DNA of 12,432 bases from OCS116 cluster bacterium (GTDB taxonomy: Bacteria; Pseudomonadota; Alphaproteobacteria; Rhizobiales; OSC116). Numbering within the stretch: position 1 is the stretch's first letter; every line of letters begins with the position of its first letter. A program made the position numbers and the translations under genes. Positions 1-5,332 of the stretch are shown one piece after another. Under the pieces are notes generated by a model. It made no database searches and had not been told where the DNA came from. It was given only the letters and a program-made list of their open reading frames with translations. The stretch covers positions 1-12,432 of the forward strand of contig NVUS02000124.1 in assembly GCA_002402005.2 (NCBI GenBank), written 5' to 3'.

Positions 1-108
1 CTCATTGCCTCATCAATTATTGATTATCAGATAGATGATTTTTCCACATCGGCACTGGATTTACTAAAAAATACGGTGAAGAATCACGGCACCAGCGCAA
101 AAAAATAA
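1..108 (+). CDS. C-terminal end of an unknown protein (partial)
   Basis: An open frame runs in from the left edge of the window and ends at TAA 106-108. It encodes 35 residues ending in HGTSAKK. The visible piece is a short mixed, partly helical segment (around SALDLLKNTVKN) with a basic tail. No family can be recognised from this length. The stop lies 61 bases before the likely start of the next gene, with no clear terminator between, so the two could be co-transcribed. Confidence 0.5.
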   Translation, partial: LIASSIIDYQIDDFSTSALDLLKNTVKNHGTSAKK

Positions 109-169
109 TGGCTTTTGTCACCAATCTTTGATATTGCATGAGTTAATTAATTTAGAGGATGGTGAGCTC

Positions 170-748
170 ATGAGTGTTGAAACATTATTGCAAGAACGCA
201 GCGGTTCAAAATGTGAATTGTGTAACGTAACGGATGATTTGCAAAGTTTCAAAGTTGAACCCAAATCCGGTTTGGCGGTTGATGATTTGGTGCTGATCTG
301 CGCCACATGCCACGGGCAAATTACCAAACAGACTGACCTTGATGTCAATCACTGGCATTGTTTAAATGAAAGCATGTGGAGCGAAGTGTCTGCGGTTAAA
401 GTTGTGGCGTGGCGCATGCTTAAAAACCTATCGGATGAAGGCTGGGCGCGTGATGCGCTGGATATGATGTATCTGGAAGATGCCGATCTGGCATGGGCGC
501 AAGATGGCTTCGTGGCCGATAATGACGAGAACGCCATCATTCACCGTGATAGCAATGGCACTAAGCTTGCTGCTGGTGACAGTGTGAGCCTGATTAAGAG
601 TTTAGATGTCAAAGGCACCACATTCACCGCCAAACGTGGCACAGCGGTGCGTAATATTTCTCTGGTTCAAGACATTGCTGAGCATATTGAGGGCAGGGTG
701 AATGGCCAAAAAATTGTTATCCTAACCAAATTCGTCAAAAAAATATAA
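170..748 (+). CDS. phnA: PhnA/YjdM-family zinc-ribbon protein
   Basis: This is a 192-residue PhnA-family protein. The N-terminal part carries a zinc-ribbon signature: C15 and C18 (CELC), and C44 and C47 (CATC). The last 70 residues, from about IIHRDSNGTKLAAGDSV to the end, match the compact C-terminal PhnA domain of E. coli YjdM, including the KRGT turn and VNGQKIVILTKFVKK ending. It is longer than E. coli YjdM (about 110 residues), like the long PhnA form seen in other proteobacteria. ATG 170 is chosen because GAGG and GGTGAG lie just upstream; an in-frame TTG at 128 would extend it by 14 residues but has no good ribosome site. Despite the name, the family is not a proven phosphonate hydrolase and its role is unsettled. 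Its stop abuts the stop of the convergent response regulator with no gap. Confidence 0.85.
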   Translation: MSVETLLQERSGSKCELCNVTDDLQSFKVEPKSGLAVDDLVLICATCHGQITKQTDLDVNHWHCLNESMWSEVSAVKVVAWRMLKNLSDEGWARDALDMMYLEDADLAWAQDGFVADNDENAIIHRDSNGTKLAAGDSVSLIKSLDVKGTTFTAKRGTAVRNISLVQDIAEHIEGRVNGQKIVILTKFVKKI

Positions 749-1276
749 TTAAACCTGTTCTTCTACTGTGCTTTTGGCCTCGGCCATTTGCCCGCGGCGC
801 TCCGGGCCTTTATAGCCAGCATTTTTGGTGCGGCGGCGGTCGGGGCCAAAATATTTTGGGGTTTCTACAAAATCTCTCGGGTGGTTTACCACCTCCATAA
901 TGCGGTCACTTAAGTTTTTGGCGCTGATTGGCTTGCAGATAAATTCATTCACCCCAACATCACGTGCGGCTTGTATGCGCGTACGCTCGGTATAGGCCGA
1001 AATCATGATGATCGGGATATAATGGTTGGGCGAGTCCCTTGCGGTGCGTACCATGCGGGTGAATTCGATGCCGTTTAAAGTGTCCATCATATTGTCGAGT
1101 AAAATAATGTCTACCTTTGAATTGGTTAGCTCTTCAAAACCCGAAACCGCGTCATTGGCATCATATATTTCATGCACACCAAAACCATGCAGTAAAGTTT
1201 TTATAATGGTCACCATCATGCTGTTGTCATCAATGATTAAAAAACTAAGTTTGGCGATTTTTGGTTTGCTGAACAT
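749..1276 (-). CDS. Single-domain response regulator (receiver only) with GPDRRR/GPERR tail
   Basis: This 175-residue cytoplasmic receiver protein has every residue needed for phosphotransfer: acidic pair D16-D17 (LIIDDNS), phosphoacceptor D61 (ILLDNMM), switch S93 (MISAYTE) and K115 (CKPIS). The receiver fold fills residues 10-131. There is no DNA-binding or enzymatic output domain. The tail of about 44 residues contains two related basic motifs, YFGPDRRR (142-149) and YKGPERRG (155-162), of a kind common at the ends of alphaproteobacterial receivers. The start at 1276 begins just before the receiver fold. The open frame extends to 1330, but those 18 extra residues have no family support. 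No histidine kinase is nearby, so the input is unknown; partners are probably other phosphorelay proteins, as for CheY- or DivK-like regulators. It converges on phnA with adjoining stop codons. Confidence 0.88.
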   Translation of the reverse strand: MFSKPKIAKLSFLIIDDNSMMVTIIKTLLHGFGVHEIYDANDAVSGFEELTNSKVDIILLDNMMDTLNGIEFTRMVRTARDSPNHYIPIIMISAYTERTRIQAARDVGVNEFICKPISAKNLSDRIMEVVNHPRDFVETPKYFGPDRRRTKNAGYKGPERRGQMAEAKSTVEEQV

Positions 1277-1612
1277 ATGTAACCTAATGTGAATGTTAAA
1301 TACGCCGAACCAGTTAAATCGAAGCTTCAATTAAATGCGATTGATTGTCTATAATTTTCTAAAAAGTGTTCTAGAACTGTTGAAGTAAATGAGATAATTC
1401 TCTATATCTTATTGGCATTAGTGAACCATACTTAAATCAGTAACTACATGAAAATTATGTATAATTAAACTTGTGAGCAAAACCAACATAACAATCTGTT
1501 GAAATAAATTTAATAGATTTGGTTATATGCCTTATGAAATCTGATCACTAATAATAAATTGATTGCTTCATTAAAGTGATCAAATTAACGGCCTAATTTA
1601 AGGGGGACTGGC
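1277..1612. other. AT-rich divergent intergenic region
   Basis: This 336-base gap separates the response regulator (leftward) from the small TTG-start gene (rightward), so it should hold both promoters. Visible elements are a perfect 10-bp palindrome GTTCTAGAAC at 1368-1377, two TGATCA palindromes at 1542-1547 and 1577-1582, and a weak rightward sigma70-like pair TTGATT (1559-1564) and AAATTA (1582-1587) with 17-bp spacing. No convincing small RNA, tRNA or further coding frame was seen. The region is clearly more AT-rich than the genes beside it. Confidence 0.4.
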
Positions 1613-1996
1613 TTGTCAAAAAATTATAGATTGGTAGAGTATTTTGTTAGTGAGTTTTATTTAAATAGACCCGAAGATCTGGAACATATTGTATCACCAG
1701 ATTTTATATTTAAAAGCCGAAACAGAGGCGCGAATAATTTTGCTCAATATGTTGAAATTATTAGAACTTCTATGGAGTTCACTCAAATTAAAATTAAAAA
1801 AATTAGTAGTAATGATGATGTCGGTTTTCTTGTGGATTTTGCGGTTCAAACCAAACAAGACACAGGTAGTTACGGAAAAGAAGCTCCGTATAAAGCCAAA
1901 ATCACAGTGGAGGATGATTTAATCAAATTTGCAGAGGTTGATGTCGAAATAACCGAAGCCGAAATTATTAAGTTTAACGGTGGCATCGGCGCATAA
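1613..1996 (+). CDS. Small NTF2/SnoaL-like protein of unknown function
   Basis: This 127-residue protein starts at TTG 1613, supported by a strong ribosome site AGGGGG at 1601-1606 six bases upstream. The pattern of an N-terminal helix pair (VEYFVSEFYLNRPEDLEHIVSPDFIF) followed by alternating strands (TQIKIKKISS, VGFLVDFAVQT, APYKAKITVEDDLIKFAEVDVEIT) resembles the cone-shaped NTF2/SnoaL fold. Such proteins include small isomerases, hydrolases and ligand-binding proteins. No catalytic residue can be assigned, so the substrate is unknown. There is no signal peptide or membrane segment, so it is probably cytoplasmic. It stands alone, with a long AT-rich region upstream and a hairpin six bases after its stop. 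Its codons are more AT-rich than those of the catabolic genes next door. The coding call is firm; the fold assignment is moderate. Confidence 0.72.
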   Translation: MSKNYRLVEYFVSEFYLNRPEDLEHIVSPDFIFKSRNRGANNFAQYVEIIRTSMEFTQIKIKKISSNDDVGFLVDFAVQTKQDTGSYGKEAPYKAKITVEDDLIKFAEVDVEITEAEIIKFNGGIGA

Positions 1997-2001
1997 CTTA
2001 A

Positions 2002-2040
2002 ACCAAAGCCCGTTTCTAGAAATTAGAGACGGGCTTTGGT
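2002..2040. terminator. Long hairpin between convergent genes (probable bidirectional terminator)
   Basis: The arms 2002-2017 and 2025-2040 pair over 16 bp (ACCAAAGCCCGT with ACGGGCTTTGGT plus four more pairs, one of them G-U), closing a 7-base loop. The hairpin lies six bases after the stop of the TTG-start gene and 32 bases beyond the stop of the YciI-like gene, exactly where a shared terminator would be expected. Neither side carries a clear U-tract, so termination efficiency is uncertain. Confidence 0.6.
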
Positions 2041-2072
2041 CGCAAAAAATTGCATTGCTATTGTCATTATGG

Positions 2073-2387
2073 CTATGAAGACATGGGCTCGGGTATGCGA
2101 TGCGCTTGAAAGCCATCCGCCAGTCTGGTCATGCTGATGTCAGATACAATGCCAGCGCCATTAAACGGGTCACCCTCAGCAAATGCCATCGCATCCGCAA
2201 GGTTTTTGGTTTCTAAAATACCAAAGTTACCGGTCGATGTCGCCTGATCATCAATTGTCGCAGAACCAATCAGCACAATCGCAAGGCCATTGCCGCCAGA
2301 TTTCACCCATTCACGATGTTTGGCTCGGTGCTTGTCGCGCAAATTGTCCATGTCGGGGTGGTGAGTGCATTGCATCAGAAAATACAT
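2073..2387 (-). CDS. YciI-like (YCII-related) small protein, last gene of the ligAB operon
   Basis: This 104-residue protein has the YCII-related pattern: an opening strand with MYFLMQCTHHPD, a helix with DKHRAKHREWV, a GLAIVLIGSATIDD segment, the FGILETKNLADAMAFAEGDPFNGAGIV core and a closing strand ISMTRLADG. This family makes dimeric alpha/beta barrels of the ferredoxin-like type, and relatives include chloromuconolactone dehalogenase-type enzymes that act on ring-cleavage products. The ribosome site AAGGAT lies seven bases before ATG 2387 and overlaps the end of ligB, only four bases away, so translation is probably coupled. Its place in the operon suggests isomerisation or lactone chemistry on a LigAB product. 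That is inference from position; no substrate can be read from the sequence. Confidence 0.8.
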   Translation of the reverse strand: MYFLMQCTHHPDMDNLRDKHRAKHREWVKSGGNGLAIVLIGSATIDDQATSTGNFGILETKNLADAMAFAEGDPFNGAGIVSDISMTRLADGFQAHRIPEPMSS

Positions 2388-2391
2388 TTAA

Positions 2392-3234
2392 TCAATCCTT
2401 GTTTTCTAAAATTACCATGCCAGCACCAGTCATAGAGGCTGGGGCATGATAATGTTTATGAATGAGCTTAACATCTTTGTCCATACAACCGCGCATCACC
2501 AGCCACATTATCAATTCAGCACCTTCAGAACCAAAGGTTTCGACATAATCTTCACGGCTCATATTGCGGTATTTTTCTGGGTCAGCAGCAATGCCGTCCA
2601 AATAAGCCAAATCAGCCTTTCGGTTGATGTAGCCGGCACGTGAGCCTTGCAATTGATGCGATAGGCCGCCAGTGCCCATCACCACAACCGTCTCATCGCT
2701 TGGGTAGCTTTCAATCACTTTTCTCAAAAGCACACCCATATCCCAGCACCGTTGCGGAGTGGGAATTGGGTATTGCACGGTGTTGACCCAGATTGGCAGC
2801 ACTTTTACTGGCCAGTTATCAGGGTGGCCAAATAGCAATTCCATCGGCACTTGTAAGCCATGGTCAACTTCAATTTCACTACAAACTAACGGGTCAAAAT
2901 GGTTCTCAACCAATTTATCGACAAAATACCAAGAAAAATCAGCGTCGCCCTTAAAGTCTGGCAGGTTGCGCGGACCCCATCCCTCATCGACAGGTTTGTA
3001 ATTTTCCGCCACACCCACTGCAAATGTTGGCACACGGTCTAAAAAGAAGCTGTTGCCATGGTCATTAAAAATCACCACTGCAATGTCTGGATTTTTATCT
3101 GCCATCCATTTTTTGGCTGGTATATAACCATCAAAGAATGGTTTCCAGTCTTTGTCTTGGGTTGCGCCGCGGTCCATTGCTGCGCCAATTGATGGCACAT
3201 GACTCGTGCCCACTCCGCCTATTAATTTCGCCAT
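2392..3234 (-). CDS. ligB: Protocatechuate 4,5-dioxygenase-type beta (catalytic) subunit
   Basis: This 280-residue class III extradiol dioxygenase uses Fe(II) and O2 to open catechol-type rings between the 4 and 5 carbons of protocatechuate, or the equivalent bond of gallate or 3-O-methylgallate. The metal ligands of LigB from Sphingobium SYK-6 (His12, His61, Glu242) correspond here to H12 (GTSHVPS), H59 (FNDHGN) and E240 (SEGAELI). The catalytic His195 corresponds to H193 (LSHQL), and H125 (VDHGLQVP) is also kept. Length is normal and nothing is missing. The start has AGGA seven bases upstream. It follows ligA by 15 bases, as in other ligAB operons, and the alpha subunit should complete the active-site lid. 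Whether the true substrate is protocatechuate or a gallate derivative cannot be decided from these residues. It is cytoplasmic, with no signal peptide. Confidence 0.93.
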   Translation of the reverse strand: MAKLIGGVGTSHVPSIGAAMDRGATQDKDWKPFFDGYIPAKKWMADKNPDIAVVIFNDHGNSFFLDRVPTFAVGVAENYKPVDEGWGPRNLPDFKGDADFSWYFVDKLVENHFDPLVCSEIEVDHGLQVPMELLFGHPDNWPVKVLPIWVNTVQYPIPTPQRCWDMGVLLRKVIESYPSDETVVVMGTGGLSHQLQGSRAGYINRKADLAYLDGIAADPEKYRNMSREDYVETFGSEGAELIMWLVMRGCMDKDVKLIHKHYHAPASMTGAGMVILENKD

Positions 3235-3249
3235 TATTTTTCCTAGAAT

Positions 3250-3597
3250 TTATATATTTTTGCCAAGGCGATCTCTTAAGAAATCGTCATGATCCATACT
3301 TGCCTGAGCCGCACCCACTTGGGTGATGGGAATAAAATCCACAGCGGTGATTTTTAAAATAAAGAATAAATTGCCACCCAAGCGTACCATTTCATGCCAA
3401 TCACGTTGCATAACCGCGGTTTTTTCTTCATCGGATAAGCCATAACGGTCAATATATGCCGCTTCATCCGCCACAAAGGCTTCGCGGTTGGCGGGGTTGC
3501 CAAGGCCATTGGCCATTTTGTTCATCTTATAACCGCGCAGTGCACGCGGCCGGTCAAATAATGGGGTTACTGGAATTGTATCTTGCGTATCAGCCAT
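3250..3597 (-). CDS. ligA: Protocatechuate 4,5-dioxygenase-type alpha subunit
   Basis: This is a 115-residue helical LigA-family subunit. Characteristic stretches are the FDRPRALRGYKMNKMANGL segment near the N-terminus (residues 14-32), the DEAAYIDRYGLSDEEKTAV helix, and RDWHEMVRLGGNLFFILK (65-82), the region that covers the LigB active site in the known heterodimer. It has no catalytic metal site of its own. A strong ribosome site, GGAGGA, precedes ATG 3597. It lies 12 bases after the hydrolase stop and 15 bases before ligB, so the subunits are made together. A separate alpha subunit is the LigAB arrangement, unlike the fused gallate dioxygenase DesB. The last residues, DHDDFLRDRLGKNI, are typical of a complete protein. 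Confidence 0.93.
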   Translation of the reverse strand: MADTQDTIPVTPLFDRPRALRGYKMNKMANGLGNPANREAFVADEAAYIDRYGLSDEEKTAVMQRDWHEMVRLGGNLFFILKITAVDFIPITQVGAAQASMDHDDFLRDRLGKNI

Positions 3598-3609
3598 TCA
3601 GGCTTCCTC

Positions 3610-4302
3610 CTATATGTTATTCATCCAATTGGTGATGGCTTTGACCACCTGATTCTCTTGTTCAACCGGGGCGAAATGCCCGGCATCTTCAATAACCACC
3701 AATTCTGAGTTTTTCAGACCATCGGCAATTTCCTGATGCTGAGCCACCGGGCTCCAACCATCTTGTCGGCCAACAATCAATAAAGTTGGGCAGTTGATTT
3801 GGTTTAAATATTGGCTGGCATCAGGTCTGGCTATCAACGCCCTGATTTGGCGTTCATGTATATCGGCGTCAGCGCGCAATACCATAGCGGTTAAATCGGC
3901 AAATAATTGGGGCGCAGGTTTGGTTTCGGGGTTCAGCATAGGCGGCAACCATAGTGCCGCTAGTTTTTCCATGCTTTCATGGCCCAAATCAATCATGGCT
4001 TGGCGCTTTACCTCTTCGCCAGCTTTTTTGGGCATGTGGCCAGTGTCAGCCAAAACCAATCCGATCACGCGGGTCGGGGCGACGCGCGCCATTTCCATCG
4101 CCACCCGGCCACCAAGTGAATGGCCGACCACAATCATTGAACCTTCAACATCATCCAGTATAGATTGAGCCATATCAGGGATGCTAATGTCTTGGGTCAG
4201 ATCGGCGTTATATATGGTCATCTGGGCAGGTGCAGCGTCGGCCAAAGCCTGCCAAACTATTTTATCACAAATAAGACCAGGTATCAGTACCAATGTGTTC
4301 AT
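3610..4302 (-). CDS. Alpha/beta hydrolase, first gene of the ligAB operon
   Basis: This 230-residue alpha/beta-fold hydrolase has a complete Ser-Asp-His triad: S62 in the nucleophile elbow GHSLGG, D181 in VGRQDGW and H209 in DAGHFAP. The oxyanion region LVLIPGL lies at residues 4-10. ATG 4302 is chosen because GAGG sits about seven bases upstream; the frame extends two codons to TTG 4308, which is too close to that site. It has no signal peptide, so it acts in the cytoplasm. As the first gene of a hydrolase-ligA-ligB-YciI operon it should act on an ester, lactone or carbon-carbon bond in the ring-cleavage pathway. One plausible substrate is the methyl ester formed when LigAB cleaves 3-O-methylgallate; another is an ester of the aromatic acid upstream. 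This is inference; the sequence alone does not fix the substrate. Confidence 0.88.
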   Translation of the reverse strand: MNTLVLIPGLICDKIVWQALADAAPAQMTIYNADLTQDISIPDMAQSILDDVEGSMIVVGHSLGGRVAMEMARVAPTRVIGLVLADTGHMPKKAGEEVKRQAMIDLGHESMEKLAALWLPPMLNPETKPAPQLFADLTAMVLRADADIHERQIRALIARPDASQYLNQINCPTLLIVGRQDGWSPVAQHQEIADGLKNSELVVIEDAGHFAPVEQENQVVKAITNWMNNI

Positions 4303-4362
4303 AATCAAACCTCATTCGATGTTTTGGGTGCGAAGAACTCATTCATACAAAATATCCATTAA

Positions 4363-4400
4363 AATGTATACATTAAAATACAAGCCCATACATTTTTCAG
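4363..4400 (-). promoter_or_regulatory. GntR operator and candidate promoter of the hydrolase-ligAB operon
   Basis: AATGTATACATT at 4363-4374 is a perfect 12-bp palindrome identical to the site in front of the O-demethylase gene. On the minus strand a possible -10, TTTAAT (4372-4377), overlaps it, with a weak -35, CTGAAA (4395-4400), 17 bp away. This is the same arrangement seen at the ligM promoter. The operator is firm as a sequence feature; the promoter hexamers are weak and rest mainly on that shared geometry. Confidence 0.6.
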
Positions 4401-4433
4401 AGTCATTATTAACAACTGCCGCATTTGCAACGG

Positions 4434-4473
4434 GTGACAGGGCGTATGTTAATGTGTATAAGCATTGTATACA
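4434..4473 (+). promoter_or_regulatory. gntR promoter with overlapping operator
   Basis: A sigma70-like promoter GTGACA (4434-4439) and TATAAG (4457-4462), with 17-bp spacing, precedes the repressor gene. The palindrome TGTATACA at 4466-4473 falls on the predicted transcription start. It shares its eight-base core with the sites at 4365-4372 and 5298-5305, although the outer bases are less symmetric. This predicts that the repressor limits its own synthesis. Confidence 0.6.
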
Positions 4474-4493
4474 TGAGTAAAAAGGGATTTTAA

Positions 4494-5216
4494 GTGGAAA
4501 ACCAAGTCGGAAATACCCATGCTTTGCGCGCTGTGTTTGATTTGCGCAAAAAGATATTAAGTGGCGAGTTGGCTGCTGGTGTTCGGTTGCGCGAGGTGGC
4601 GCTGGCCAAGGAGCTTAATATATCACGCACACCAGTGCGTGATGCCATGTCTCGATTGGCCGAAGAGGGGCTGCTAGAGCGGGCTAAAACCGGTGGTTTT
4701 ATCATACGTCGCTTCGGTGCCGATGATATTGCCGATTCGATTGAATTGCGCGGCGTTTTAGAAGGCACGGCAGCGCGGTTAGCGGCTGAAAGAGGCGTTT
4801 CTAAAGACAAATTGGTTGTGGTGAATAAATTGCTTATTGAATTAGATGATTGTTTTTCGGAACAAGGTCTTAAAGTTGATTTGCCGCGCTATTCTGAGTT
4901 GAATGCAGATTTTCATAACGAGTTGAGCAAATTGTGTGGCAGCGATATTATACAACGTGAATTGGAGCGAGTGAGGCAATTGCCCTTTGCTTCACCTTCG
5001 GCCTTTTTGGAAGATAAAAACAACCGAAATACCTTTGCATTGTCATTGTTAGCTGCGCAAGAACAGCATAAAGAAATCATCATGGCCATTGAGGCTAGAG
5101 AAGGCTCTCGAGCTGAATCGGTAGCGCGTGAACATGCGCGCGAAGCGCGTAAGAATCTAGAAAGCACTCTGGGGCAAAACCCATTGGCATATGGCGGAGT
5201 TATGAAGGCCGGTTGA
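4494..5216 (+). CDS. GntR-family (FCD/FadR subgroup) transcriptional repressor
   Basis: This is a 240-residue regulator. The N-terminal winged helix (residues 11-75) includes the helix-turn-helix LREVALAKELNISRTPVRD and the wing TGGFIIRRF. The C-terminal FCD domain (about 80-225) shows the usual metal- and ligand-site residues: D139 and H141 (NADFH), H192 (EQHKEI) and H214 (REHAREA). FCD domains bind small carboxylates; VanR, the vanillate repressor of Caulobacter, belongs to this group. The start is GTG 4494 with AAGGG seven bases upstream. The gene sits between the divergent ring-cleavage operon and the O-demethylase, and the three palindromes with core TGTATACA that flank these units are its likely binding sites. 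The inducer is probably the aromatic acid substrate or a pathway intermediate; that is inference. Confidence 0.92.
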   Translation: MENQVGNTHALRAVFDLRKKILSGELAAGVRLREVALAKELNISRTPVRDAMSRLAEEGLLERAKTGGFIIRRFGADDIADSIELRGVLEGTAARLAAERGVSKDKLVVVNKLLIELDDCFSEQGLKVDLPRYSELNADFHNELSKLCGSDIIQRELERVRQLPFASPSAFLEDKNNRNTFALSLLAAQEQHKEIIMAIEAREGSRAESVAREHAREARKNLESTLGQNPLAYGGVMKAG

Positions 5217-5269
5217 ATTTATAGATTTTTGAGAAAATATCCAAGTTCGCAATTAGCCAGTTTTTGTTC

Positions 5270-5307
5270 TTGACCTGCTTATTGATTTGAGTGATAATGT
5301 ATACATT
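5270..5307 (+). promoter_or_regulatory. ligM promoter overlapped by GntR operator
   Basis: TTGACC (5270-5275) and GATAAT (5293-5298) form a near-consensus sigma70 promoter with 17-bp spacing. The perfect palindrome AATGTATACATT (5296-5307) begins inside the -10 and covers the likely start site near 5305. A repressor bound there would block RNA polymerase directly. The predicted leader before the TTG start at 5333 is only about 28 bases, and the TTG start is supported by AGAGGG at 5321-5326. Confidence 0.72.
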
Positions 5308-5332
5308 CTAATAAATCAATAGAGGGTCTACT

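Noticed and set aside
128..169. Longer PhnA form starting at TTG 128
   Set aside because: The extra 14 residues lie before the conserved start and no ribosome site precedes TTG, whereas ATG 170 has one.
1026..1292. Antisense frame inside the response regulator gene
   Set aside because: It is the complement of a clear receiver domain and has no independent support.
1542..1582. Paired TGATCA palindromes as an operator
   Set aside because: Six-base palindromes are expected by chance in AT-rich DNA, and no linked regulator supports a function.
2183..3326. Plus-strand frames opposite the YciI, ligB and ligA genes
   Set aside because: All lie on the complement of well-supported genes and show no domain pattern or ribosome site.
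4181..4480. Plus-strand frame across the divergent promoter region
   Set aside because: It runs antisense through the hydrolase start and over both operators, has no ribosome site and no family-like pattern.
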